From an uncultured Prevotellaceae bacterium (GTDB taxonomy: Bacteria > Bacteroidota > Bacteroidia > Bacteroidales > Bacteroidaceae): a stretch of 35,426 nucleotides of DNA. This document shows, in pieces, positions 16,781 through 28,009 of the stretch. The stretch is from NCBI GenBank assembly GCA_946625675.1, contig CAMOTI010000107.1, forward strand, positions 1 through 35,426, in the 5' to 3' direction. Positions within the stretch are counted from its first letter, which is position 1, and each line of letters opens with the position of its first letter. The translations under genes were made by a program, and so were the position numbers. Under the pieces are notes generated by a model. The model searched no databases and had not been told where the DNA came from. It saw nothing but the letters and a program-made list of their open reading frames with translations.

Positions 16781-16808
16781 CAAACCTCAAACCTCAAACC
16801 TCAAACTT
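16781..16808. repeat. 7-bp-period repeat (CAAACCT type) at the susR stop
   Basis: Four heptads read CAAACCT, CAAACCT, CAAACCT and CAAACTT, followed by CAAAGGT. The susR stop codon lies inside the last repeats. Confidence 0.8.
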
Positions 16809-18412
16809 CAAAGGTTAATGACTTTCTCCTCAAATTCTTCCTTTCCGTATTTCGAGCTGTTACGGACGCGGCTCCGGTAATTATAGACCGTGGCGGTGGA
16901 GTAATTCAGGAAATGGGCAATCGCAGCCGTGTCGCTGACTCCCAGGCGGATGAGTGCGAAGATGCGGAGCTCTGTCGTCATCAGCTCACCTCGTTTCACT
17001 TTGATTTGCTTGTCCTCTTCCAGCAGCGCGTTGAACCGCTCCACAAACTGTGGATGGATGTTCAGGAACGCCTCGTCGAAGTCCTTGTAGAACCGCTGTT
17101 GTTCCTCGTCCATCACCTCCGACGAGTTCAGCCGTTTCAGCAGCTCCTCATGCTGACGCCCTTTGGCCAGTTTCAGCAGGTCGCGACGGTATTTCTGGAG
17201 CGCGCCCAGATAGCCACGGCATTTGTCCAGATAGTAGGCGATGTAGTCTTCTTTCACTTTGTCGGTTTTTTCCAGTGCCTGATTGGAATTTTTCAGCTGC
17301 TCGTTGGCTGAGAGCAGATCGTGGCGTGCGCTTGCCAGCTTGCGGTTCTGCTTCCGGAGCATCAGCAGCAATCCGCCAAGCAGCAGTGCAAACCCGATAA
17401 GGGCATAGGTGAACAGACGCTCTGTCCTTCGCTGGCTCTGTTCCTGCTTCTTGTAGGCTTTGTCGATGATAGGGAAGAAGCGGCTGGACTCCACGGCACG
17501 TAGTCGTGCTTTGCATGCGCTGGCGTCTTCCATCGTGCATGTGAGGTATCGGTAGGCACGCTCGTAGTCTCCGTGCTCATAACATGAGAGAGCCAGCTTC
17601 GGCAATGCCATGTATTCGCGGACACCGCTCCTTAGGTCGTCAATCGAAGTCAGGGCCAGGTAATACTCATATCGGGCGTTGTCGTCGTTCTGCCGGTATG
17701 CCTCAGCCATGTTGGAGTAGATATACCGCTTGTTGGCTGAAGTTGCTGCTGTGAGGTCTTTTTTGCATAATGCCAGTGCGTGATCTGTGTCACCGTTTAT
17801 CAAATATTTGTCAGCCAACACGATATGCCTGCTGATGCTGTCGTGGTCGTAGCGGAGGATGGAGTCTCGGTACTGTGCTGTCATCATAACGTATTTCTCT
17901 TTCAGATTGCTGCTTGAGGCGTAATCGCCCAGCCAGCCGTAGATGGTGCGTAGCGTGTGGTAGTATTGAGCCTGCAAATCGTTTCCTAATCCTTGGGGCT
18001 CTACTTTTTTCAGCAGCTCGATGGCCGACATGTACAGTCCGCTCACACCATAGATGTCAGCCTGGCTGATTTGTAGGTTAGCGGCCAGCTCCCTGTCTTC
18101 CTGCACCTCTGCCAACTGTCTCAGCGTGTTCAGGTAATGCTGGGCTGAGTCCGTCTGCACGCGTCTGTAACGGTCCATCACCTCCCAGTATGCGCTCACA
18201 CGGTCCATCCCCTTTTGGTGGAGTGCTGAAATCTTTATGCTGTCGGTCGTTGCCTGCCATGCCCTCGCATACTCCTCCTTGTGCTCGATGACTTCGTCCA
18301 GCGAATCCAGTGCCTCCTGAAGTTTTTTCTTTTCGAAATCATCGGTCTGAGCGAACGAACTCATGCATAAAATAACCGTTGAAATCGTCAGTATTTTTCG
18401 TTTGAAATTCAT
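16808..18412 (-). CDS. susR: SusR-type transmembrane starch regulator
   Basis: The 534-residue protein has the SusR/DUF6377 layout: signal-like N-terminus (MNFKRKILTISTVILCMSSF), a TPR-like helical sensor (about 30-325), one membrane helix (about 335-356, YALIGFALLLGGLLLML), a coiled coil, and a C-terminal helix-turn-helix (ELRIFALIRLGVSDTAAIAHF then YSTATVYNYRSRVR). In Bacteroides thetaiotaomicron SusR senses maltose or longer oligosaccharides and activates the sus genes. Length and position (divergent from susA, at the head of the locus) agree. It has a strong promoter of its own. The TPR part is assumed to be periplasmic and the HTH cytoplasmic. Confidence 0.82.
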   Translation of the reverse strand: MNFKRKILTISTVILCMSSFAQTDDFEKKKLQEALDSLDEVIEHKEEYARAWQATTDSIKISALHQKGMDRVSAYWEVMDRYRRVQTDSAQHYLNTLRQLAEVQEDRELAANLQISQADIYGVSGLYMSAIELLKKVEPQGLGNDLQAQYYHTLRTIYGWLGDYASSSNLKEKYVMMTAQYRDSILRYDHDSISRHIVLADKYLINGDTDHALALCKKDLTAATSANKRYIYSNMAEAYRQNDDNARYEYYLALTSIDDLRSGVREYMALPKLALSCYEHGDYERAYRYLTCTMEDASACKARLRAVESSRFFPIIDKAYKKQEQSQRRTERLFTYALIGFALLLGGLLLMLRKQNRKLASARHDLLSANEQLKNSNQALEKTDKVKEDYIAYYLDKCRGYLGALQKYRRDLLKLAKGRQHEELLKRLNSSEVMDEEQQRFYKDFDEAFLNIHPQFVERFNALLEEDKQIKVKRGELMTTELRIFALIRLGVSDTAAIAHFLNYSTATVYNYRSRVRNSSKYGKEEFEEKVINL

Positions 18413-18452
18413 AAACTTTTCGCCCTTTTTTCTTTCAATAATTATTCGACGT

Positions 18453-18485
18453 CAAAGTTACGCTTTTTTTACATAAATACCAAAA
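18453..18485 (-). promoter_or_regulatory. Promoter of susR
   Basis: The minus strand has TTTTG (18481-18485), a 20-bp spacer and TAACTTTG (18453-18460), both consensus. It lies about 40 bp before the susR ATG. The good match suggests constitutive expression. Confidence 0.75.
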
Positions 18486-18622
18486 TTTATCAAAATTTAA
18501 TTAAAAACGGATTTATATTTTTTACTATATTAATTCTTGTTAATCGTCTAAAAACCAATAAGATGAATTTTTTATCCATTTATATTTTTTTTCAATCAAA
18601 AATTTTCTATTAATTTTTGTTA

Positions 18623-18736
18623 TATCTTTGCAACAGATTTCCAATCTATCGACACTATTACCGATTATTTTACTAACTGACGATCTCCGGCACTATAGCC
18701 CCTCTGAACCTTGTAAAGTGTCCATATGACATGGAC
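18623..18736 (+). promoter_or_regulatory. susA promoter and leader with a small hairpin
   Basis: TATCTTTG followed by CA (18623-18630) fits TAnnTTTG. No consensus -33 box lies upstream, as expected for an activator-dependent promoter. The leader to susA is about 178 nt and contains the hairpin GTCCAT-ATGAC-ATGGAC (18720-18736). Sites for SusR were not identified. Confidence 0.5.
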
Positions 18737-18783
18737 TACAGTCAACAGATGAAGATTAGCACCATTAAAAGACTAACTCCACC

Positions 18784-18804
18784 TTAAACTTTAAACATTA
18801 AACT
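18784..18804 (+). repeat. 7-bp-period repeat (TTAAACW type) before susA
   Basis: Three heptads, TTAAACT, TTAAACA and TTAAACT, end 10 bp before the susA ATG. They match the tails of the two direct repeats next to rprX. Confidence 0.75.
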
Positions 18805-18814
18805 TAACCATACC

Positions 18815-20671
18815 ATGCGACGTATAAGTTTTTTCATGATTGTTGTGGTTTCCATCCTGACTGCTACCACTGCAAAGGCTAAGAAAAATGAAGTCATTGA
18901 TTTCGTTCATCCACTTTGCTGGTACAGCGGAATGGAAAACCACCTTTTCCAAATCCTTATTCATGGTGACAACATCTCCGACATGACTCCTTCACTGGAA
19001 AACGCTACCGGACTCAGCATCGACGAGGTTGTCAAAGTGGAAAACCCCAATTACTTGATTCTTTATATTGATACAAAAGGTGCCGGACCTCAGCAGTTTC
19101 AGGTGAAGCTGACAAATGGAAAGCGTAAAGCTGCCTTCGATTATGAATTGAGGCAAAAGGTGCCTTTCAACCGTAAGTCTTTCGACGCTTCGGATGTTGT
19201 ATATCTTCTTATGCCCGACCGTTTTGCAAATGGGGCGGCCCAAAATGACGTTGTTGCCGGAATGAGGGAAACAGTTTGCGACAGCAATATTCCGATGGCC
19301 CGCCATGGCGGCGACCTGAAAGGCATGACCGACCGCCTCGACTATCTTGCTGAGCTCGGCATCACGGCCATCTGGCCCACACCAGTGCTCGAGAACGACA
19401 TGGAGGTGGAGTCTTATCACGGATATGCCATCACCAATTATTATAATGTGGACCCTCGGTTCGGCACGAATGAGGATTACCGCAATTTCGTCAGCCAGGC
19501 TCACCAAAGAGGCATCAAGGTCATCAAAGACCTGGTGTTCAACCACTGCGGCAGCTTCAACCCGCTCTTCACCGACATGCCGCAGAAAGACTGGTTCAAT
19601 TTCGACGGACAGTATGTGCAGAGCAGCTACAGGACAGCTGCAGTGGCGGATGTCAACGCCTCGCAGTTCGACCGTACACGCACCGTCGACGGATGGTTTG
19701 TCAAGACCATGCCCGACTGGAACCAGAAGAACCGTCTTGTCAGAGACTATCTCATTCAGACCAGCATTTGGTGGATTGAATATGCGCAGATCGACGGCAT
19801 CCGCCAGGACACCTATCCCTACTGTGATTTCGACGCCATGGTGGAGTGGTGCGAACGTATCGAGAAGGAATTTCCGGGGTTCAACATTGTAGGTGAGGCA
19901 TGGATCAACAACAACGTGGGTGTGTCCGTCTGGCAGAAAGACAGCAAACTGGCCAGCCGCAATTCCAAACTGAAGTCGGTCATGGACTTCCCGCTCATGT
20001 CGCTGCTCAATTATGTGTGCGACGAAAACACGGACGCATGGGATCATGGATTTGCACGACTTTATGAATATCTCGGACAGGACGGTGTCTTTGCCGACAC
20101 CAACCATCTGCTCACTTTCCTCGACAACCACGACACCGACCGTTTCCAGAAAAACGAGGTCATGGCCAACGACACCACTCGATATAAGCAGGCGCTCTCC
20201 CTCTTGCTGACTTTGCGTGGTATCCCGCAACTCTATTATGGCAACGAAGTCGGCATGGCAGCCAACAAGTCGAAAGGAGACGGCGCGCTGCGGCAGAACT
20301 TCCCAGGCGGATGGCCGGGTGATGCCAACGACGCATTCTCTCCTCAGAGCAGGACCGACTTGCAGAATTGGTATTACAACACCACACGCAATTTGCTGCA
20401 GTGGCGAAAGACAAACGAGGCGGTGCATTACGGCAAGCTGACTCATTTCCATGTACGCGACGGGGTCTATGTCTATGCACGGACTTACAAGGGCAAGACC
20501 GTCACCGTGCTCATCAACGGAACCAAAGACTCCGCGACAATCCAGCTTGAGCCTTATCAGGAGGTGCTGCCAGCAAAGTCGGCGCTCAATATCATCAATC
20601 ATCAGACGGTAAACCTCAATCAAACGCTCGTTTTGAGACCTAAGGAAGTCATTATCCTCGACTTTCAATAA
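18815..20671 (+). CDS. susA: SusA-like neopullulanase / cyclomaltodextrinase-type GH13
   Basis: The 618-residue GH13 enzyme would cut imported maltooligosaccharides or cyclodextrins in the periplasm. The N-terminus is a signal peptide (MRRISFFMIVVVSILTATTA) without a lipobox. A beta-sandwich N-terminal domain (about 25-120) of the cyclomaltodextrinase type precedes the TIM barrel. Conserved regions: VIKDLVFNHC (region I); DGIRQDTYPY, with nucleophile D332; NIVGEAW, with acid/base E361; and FLDNHDTDR, with the stabiliser Asp at about 440. A short beta domain ends the protein. It is the first gene of the starch locus, divergent from susR; susB follows after 87 bp and has its own promoter-like site. 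Confidence 0.9.
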   Translation: MRRISFFMIVVVSILTATTAKAKKNEVIDFVHPLCWYSGMENHLFQILIHGDNISDMTPSLENATGLSIDEVVKVENPNYLILYIDTKGAGPQQFQVKLTNGKRKAAFDYELRQKVPFNRKSFDASDVVYLLMPDRFANGAAQNDVVAGMRETVCDSNIPMARHGGDLKGMTDRLDYLAELGITAIWPTPVLENDMEVESYHGYAITNYYNVDPRFGTNEDYRNFVSQAHQRGIKVIKDLVFNHCGSFNPLFTDMPQKDWFNFDGQYVQSSYRTAAVADVNASQFDRTRTVDGWFVKTMPDWNQKNRLVRDYLIQTSIWWIEYAQIDGIRQDTYPYCDFDAMVEWCERIEKEFPGFNIVGEAWINNNVGVSVWQKDSKLASRNSKLKSVMDFPLMSLLNYVCDENTDAWDHGFARLYEYLGQDGVFADTNHLLTFLDNHDTDRFQKNEVMANDTTRYKQALSLLLTLRGIPQLYYGNEVGMAANKSKGDGALRQNFPGGWPGDANDAFSPQSRTDLQNWYYNTTRNLLQWRKTNEAVHYGKLTHFHVRDGVYVYARTYKGKTVTVLINGTKDSATIQLEPYQEVLPAKSALNIINHQTVNLNQTLVLRPKEVIILDFQ

Positions 20672-20731
20672 AAAATGACTCTTTTTTAGCATTTTTTTAC
20701 GAAATAATTCTTAATTTAAGTTGGAAAAACG

Positions 20732-23115
<2,384 letters not shown>

Positions 23116-23124
23116 AAAATTCTC

Positions 23125-23170
23125 TCAAGGGGCGCCCCTTGATTTATATGCGGCATTCGCCGCATATAAA
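23125..23170 (+). promoter_or_regulatory. Two adjacent hairpins upstream of susC
   Basis: TCAAGGGGCGCCCCTTGA (23125-23142) is a perfect 18-bp palindrome. It is followed without gap by a 12-bp stem TTTATATGCGGC / GCCGCATATAAA with loop ATTC (23143-23170). There is no T-tract, so this is not an ordinary terminator. In the mRNA it would sit about 75 nt before the susC start and could be a processing, stabilising or regulatory site. Confidence 0.6.
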
Positions 23171-23244
23171 GATATGCTAAAGACAAAAGAGATCAAATAA
23201 TCAATATTACTAACTAATTTTTAAACCTTAAGTACAAAAAAAAC

Positions 23245-26200
23245 ATGAACGAAAAGCATTACTTCAGATTTCTGATGGCCTTTGCCGTCGGAATCTTCGT
23301 GTCGCTCAATGTGCTTGCTCAGGACATCACCGTGAAAGGAAGTGTGAAAGACACTTATGGTGAGCCTGTCATGATGGGCACTGTTCAGCAGAAAGGTACT
23401 TCCAAAGGGTGTATGACCGACCTTGAAGGAAATTTCACCCTTACAGTGCCAAAAGGAGCAACATTGGTATTCTCTTACATGGGATTTGTTACCCAGGAAT
23501 TGCCAGCACAGCCCACAATGACTGTGATTATGGAGGAGGATGTCAAAATGTTGGAAGAGACCGTAGTTATCGGATATGCCACGGTCAAGAAGAATGACCT
23601 CACAGGGTCTGTCATCGCTATCAGGCCTGATGAGATGAATCATGGTCTGCAAACCAATCCTCAGGACATGATTCAAGGTAAAATCGCAGGTGTCAGTGTC
23701 ATTCCTGGTGACGGTACGCCAGGTGGAGGAGCCACTATCCGAATTCGTGGAGGATCGTCGCTCAACGCATCTAACAATCCTCTCATCGTCATTGACGGAC
23801 TGGCTCTTGATGCCCATGAAAACGAAGGACAGGGTAACCCCCTGACAATGATTAACCCGGCCGATATCGAGAGCTTTACTGTTCTCAAAGATGCGTCGGC
23901 AACAGCTATCTATGGTAGCAGGGCTTCTAACGGTGTCATCATCATCACTACAAAGAAAGGACTTGCTAATTCCAAACCAAGAGTTTCTTACAATGGAAAT
24001 GTCAGCTTCAGTGTGAACACGAAAAAACTGGATGTGCTTTCATCATCCCGGTATCAGAAGTTCACTCAGAACTTGTTTGGATACAAAGACAATGATGAGG
24101 GCTGGAAGGCTTCCAGCCAATATCAAAACCTCGGCTATTATGATGCTGATGGCACGCATCGTTTTGCCAACACCGACTGGCAAAAGGAAATCTATCGTAC
24201 AGCCTGGAACACAGACCATAATGTGACGGTTGCAGGAGGAATCAAGAATATGCCATACCGAGTTTCTTTTGGTTACACTCATCAGGATGGTACACTCAAA
24301 ACTTCTAACTTCAACCGTTATACGGCAAGTGTGAATCTTTCTCCTTCTTTATTCGATGACCATCTCAAGGTGAATGTGAATGCCAAGCTGATGTTCTCCC
24401 GTTATTCTTATGCCAACACCAGTGCAGTTGGAAAAGCTATTTACGCTGACCCTACAAAGCCAGTTTATGATAAAACCGGCAGTCTGGCTTCCCAACAGTA
24501 TGGAGGATTCTGGCAGTGGCCTGTCACGGCAGATTTTGACGACAGTGAATGGCAGTATTCTTATTCCGGACTTAATGCCGACAACCCGGTGGCTGCCCTG
24601 CTTAATCAGAAGAACATCGGTAAGAGCCGTGACTTCCTCGGGAATGTTGAGATGGACTATAAAATACATGGATTTGAGGATTTGCATATCCATTTGAACG
24701 GAGGACTCGACACCGGACATGGACACTCTGACAAGTCGGTGAAGCCATACGACTATTCAACAAACATTTATTATGGAAGTAAAGGCTGGAATGAGTCTGA
24801 CAAATATAATATGTCTCTCTCCCTCTATGCTCAGTATCTGAAAGAATTTAATGAAGCGCATAACCTTGACGTGATGGCGGGTTATGAGTGGCAGCATTTC
24901 CACTATAAATCCGATTACAGTTATCCGGTGTACTATCCCAAGACAAATAACACGCATCCGGGAGAACTGGTCAATCCAGACTATTTTGAAACGAAAAACT
25001 CTCTCTACAAAACAGAGAATTATCTCGTCAGCTGGTTCGGAAGACTCAACTACTCTTTACTGAGCCGTTATTTGTTCACGTTTACCCTCCGTAATGATGG
25101 ATCTTCACGTTTCTCGAAGGATAACAGATGGGGATTGTTCCCGTCAGCTGCATTGGCATGGAAAATCAATGATGAGGCATTCCTGAAAGACAGTGAGGTG
25201 ATATCTGACGCCAAGCTCAGGTTAGGATGGGGTATCACAGGACAGCAGGAAGGCATCGGAGATTATATGTATCTGCCGAATTTTACGATCAATACAGCAG
25301 GCGCTTATTATCCGATAAGCGGAACTGGAATTACTTATCGTCCAGAAGGATATAATCCCGATTTGACTTGGGAAAAGACAACCACTTATAACGTTGGAGT
25401 TGATCTTGGCTTCGCCAACAACCGATTTGTTGCAAGTGTTGACTACTACTACAGAAAGACGAAGGACTTGCTCAATACTGTTGCCGTTGCTGCAGGTACT
25501 AATTTCTCTACTCGTATCATGAGTAATATCGGTTCGCTTCACAATACAGGTATTGAGACCCAGCTTACTTACCGTGTGATCCAGACAAAAGATCTCAGAT
25601 GGGAGCTTGGGTATAACTTCACATGGAACAAAAACCAAATCGACCATCTGGTGTCCACCGACGGAAAACCTATCGGACATGCCTATGCGGCAATCGGCGC
25701 TGGTGGTGCAGGTGCAGTAATGGCTTATGCCGAGAATCAGCCGGCAAGTGCGTTCTGGGTTTACCAGCAGGTATATAATCAGGCCGGACAGCCTATCGAA
25801 GGTGAATTCGTGGATAGAGACGGAGATGGCGTGTTGACAGAAAACGATAAGTATTTCTATAAGAAAGCAGACGCTGATGTTCTGATGGGCCTCTCCTCCA
25901 AACTCATCTGGAAGAAATGGGACTTCAGCTTCTCTCTGAGGGCAAGCATCAACAACTATATGTATAATTCGGTTGAGGCTAACGACAGAGCTAACGTCTC
26001 CCCTGCATACGTTTACAGCAACAACACTTGGCATAATGTTGTGGAATATCAGCTTGATAAGAACTGGCAATACAACAGTAATATCTCCTCACAGTCTGAC
26101 TATTTCATACAGAATGCATCATTCCTCAAATGCGACAATATCACTCTTGGATATTCATTCAATAAGCTGGCGAAGTGGAATATCAGCGGACGTGCTTATG

Positions 26201-26328
26201 CAACAGCGCAGAATGTCTTCACGATCACGAAGTATAAAGGTATCGACCCTGAGGTCAGCGGTGGATACGACAGCGCCATTTATCCGCGTCCTTTCACTGG
26301 TATCTTAGGAATCAGCCTTAATTTCTGA
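23245..26328 (+). CDS. susC: SusC-like TonB-dependent outer-membrane transporter
   Basis: The 1027-residue SusC/RagA-type transporter moves maltooligosaccharides across the outer membrane with energy from TonB-ExbBD. A signal peptide (ending NVLAQ) precedes a carboxypeptidase-D-regulatory-like domain (about 27-112), with GSVKDTYGEPVMMGTV and the closing VTQELPAQPTMTVIMEED. The conserved EETVVIGYATVKKNDLTGSV stretch starts the plug, which shows RIRGGSSLNASNNPL and ATAIYGSRASNGVIIITTKKG. The 22-strand barrel ends in ILGISLNF, with the usual terminal Phe. SusD follows 32 bp downstream. The repeat- and hairpin-rich leader makes independent control of susC possible. Confidence 0.95.
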   Translation: MNEKHYFRFLMAFAVGIFVSLNVLAQDITVKGSVKDTYGEPVMMGTVQQKGTSKGCMTDLEGNFTLTVPKGATLVFSYMGFVTQELPAQPTMTVIMEEDVKMLEETVVIGYATVKKNDLTGSVIAIRPDEMNHGLQTNPQDMIQGKIAGVSVIPGDGTPGGGATIRIRGGSSLNASNNPLIVIDGLALDAHENEGQGNPLTMINPADIESFTVLKDASATAIYGSRASNGVIIITTKKGLANSKPRVSYNGNVSFSVNTKKLDVLSSSRYQKFTQNLFGYKDNDEGWKASSQYQNLGYYDADGTHRFANTDWQKEIYRTAWNTDHNVTVAGGIKNMPYRVSFGYTHQDGTLKTSNFNRYTASVNLSPSLFDDHLKVNVNAKLMFSRYSYANTSAVGKAIYADPTKPVYDKTGSLASQQYGGFWQWPVTADFDDSEWQYSYSGLNADNPVAALLNQKNIGKSRDFLGNVEMDYKIHGFEDLHIHLNGGLDTGHGHSDKSVKPYDYSTNIYYGSKGWNESDKYNMSLSLYAQYLKEFNEAHNLDVMAGYEWQHFHYKSDYSYPVYYPKTNNTHPGELVNPDYFETKNSLYKTENYLVSWFGRLNYSLLSRYLFTFTLRNDGSSRFSKDNRWGLFPSAALAWKINDEAFLKDSEVISDAKLRLGWGITGQQEGIGDYMYLPNFTINTAGAYYPISGTGITYRPEGYNPDLTWEKTTTYNVGVDLGFANNRFVASVDYYYRKTKDLLNTVAVAAGTNFSTRIMSNIGSLHNTGIETQLTYRVIQTKDLRWELGYNFTWNKNQIDHLVSTDGKPIGHAYAAIGAGGAGAVMAYAENQPASAFWVYQQVYNQAGQPIEGEFVDRDGDGVLTENDKYFYKKADADVLMGLSSKLIWKKWDFSFSLRASINNYMYNSVEANDRANVSPAYVYSNNTWHNVVEYQLDKNWQYNSNISSQSDYFIQNASFLKCDNITLGYSFNKLAKWNISGRAYATAQNVFTITKYKGIDPEVSGGYDSAIYPRPFTGILGISLNF

Positions 26329-26360
26329 TTGCTAACCATTATGTAATTTAGATAATAAAT

Positions 26361-27962
26361 ATGTTTATTATGAAATTTAATATGAATAAATCAATATTGT
26401 CTGTGGCACTTTTATCGCTTACGATGGGAGGTGTTTCTCTTTCTTGCACAGGAGACCTTGATGTCACTCCGATTAATCCACAGACAACTCAGGTGCTGGA
26501 TGAAGACGCACTCTTTAATAAAATTTATGCTAGTTTTGCGCTTACAGGACAGAATGGTGGTTCCGGTAACGGAGATATTCCTACAGAAATCTTTGCCAAT
26601 GAGGGTATGTCTGGATTTTACCGCATGGCATGGTCGCTCAATGAGTTCACCTCCGACGAGGCCGGATGGGTTTGGTCCGACGCAGGAGTACCGGAATTGC
26701 TGCATCATGGTTTTGCGGCAAGCAATACATTCTCCTATGCAATGTACTATAGGCTCTATTTCACGATTACGCTCTGTAATTCATATTTACAGCAGGTCAG
26801 CGATGCCACCAAGTCTGCTGAAGTCCGCTTGATACGTGCGCTCAACTACATGTATGTGATGGATCTCTATGGTGCTGGACCGCTCACAACTTCTATTTCT
26901 GCAGACTTGGCTCCTTACTACAACAGACAGCAACTGTTTGAGTTCTGCGAGAGCGAGTTGAAGGCTTCTTTGGAGAATCTTGTCGATGACGGTAAGAACG
27001 TCTATGGAAGAGTTGACAAGGCTGCTGCAAACTTACTGCTTGCCAGATTATATCTGAACGCCGAGGTCTATACGGGCCAGCCAAAGTGGCAGGAGGCCAT
27101 GGAGTATGCTGAAAAGGTGATTAACAGTTCTTATTATCATCTGAACACTGATGCGAAGAATGGATTCTCAGCATATCAGATGCTGTTCCTTGCCGACAAC
27201 AATGAGAATGGGGCTCAGTATGAGGATGTGTTCCCGGTTCTTCAGGATGGCATTCAGACACAGAGTTATGACGCGACGAATTTCTTGGTGTTCTCCAACT
27301 ACTCTTCAGAGATGAGTGATGCACTTCCTTCTGGCACGAACAACAGTTGGGGTAAGTGTGCAAGAGTAAAGGGTAAGCTCGTTGAGAAGTTCTTTGGCAC
27401 CACCCCTGCCCCCGACACAGATAACCTTGACGTCATGATTAAGGCAGCCGGCGACGACCGTGCGCTTTTCTATAGTAAGGGATTTGCACAGTATGTCACT
27501 ACGGAGGCCTCGGATGAAGGTTTTGCTTGTGTGAAGTTCAGAAACATACGATCCGACGGCAAAACTGCCAGTGCGGTTAACTTCGTGGACACCGACCTTC
27601 CGCTACTGCGTGTGGCCGAGGCTTATCTGACTTATGCTGAGGCTTCAATCAGGAAGAATGGGCAGAACACAACAGCCAACAAATATATCAATGAGTTGCG
27701 CAAGCGTGCCAATGCCACACAGGAAGCATCCTACACGCTTGATGATGTCTTTGATGAGTGGGCAAGGGAATTCTGGTTCGAAGGAAGAAGACGTACCGAT
27801 CTCGTCAGATTCGGACGTTTCGGAGGACAGTCTGAGTATCTCTGGGAGTTCATGAACAATATTCCTGCCGGAGGATCATTCTCTTCAAATTTCAATGTCT
27901 ATGGTCTGCCTTCCACCGATCTTGACACGAATACGAATCTTAAACAGAACCCAGGCTATTAA
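26361..27962 (+). CDS. susD: SusD-like starch-binding outer-membrane lipoprotein
   Basis: The 533-residue SusD/RagB-family lipoprotein caps the SusC barrel and binds starch helices. The lipobox is VSLSC, with the lipidated Cys at residue 29 of the longest reading; in-frame ATGs at residues 4 and 8 could be the true start. The TPR-like scaffold is visible in VRLIRALNYMYVMDLYGAGPL and AAANLLLARLYLNAEVYTG. The C-terminal region has the family pattern LRVAEAYLTYAEASIR and EFWFEGRRRTDLVRFGRF. It directly follows susC, and susE follows after 47 bp. Confidence 0.94.
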   Translation: MFIMKFNMNKSILSVALLSLTMGGVSLSCTGDLDVTPINPQTTQVLDEDALFNKIYASFALTGQNGGSGNGDIPTEIFANEGMSGFYRMAWSLNEFTSDEAGWVWSDAGVPELLHHGFAASNTFSYAMYYRLYFTITLCNSYLQQVSDATKSAEVRLIRALNYMYVMDLYGAGPLTTSISADLAPYYNRQQLFEFCESELKASLENLVDDGKNVYGRVDKAAANLLLARLYLNAEVYTGQPKWQEAMEYAEKVINSSYYHLNTDAKNGFSAYQMLFLADNNENGAQYEDVFPVLQDGIQTQSYDATNFLVFSNYSSEMSDALPSGTNNSWGKCARVKGKLVEKFFGTTPAPDTDNLDVMIKAAGDDRALFYSKGFAQYVTTEASDEGFACVKFRNIRSDGKTASAVNFVDTDLPLLRVAEAYLTYAEASIRKNGQNTTANKYINELRKRANATQEASYTLDDVFDEWAREFWFEGRRRTDLVRFGRFGGQSEYLWEFMNNIPAGGSFSSNFNVYGLPSTDLDTNTNLKQNPGY

Positions 27963-28009
27963 TCTCTGTTGTTATTTGTTTATACGATAGTCTGATTAAT
28001 TAAACTTTT

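Noticed and set aside
18992..20692. 566-codon minus-strand frame opposite susA
   Set aside because: Shadow of the GH13 gene, made possible by codon composition; no signal or domain is visible.
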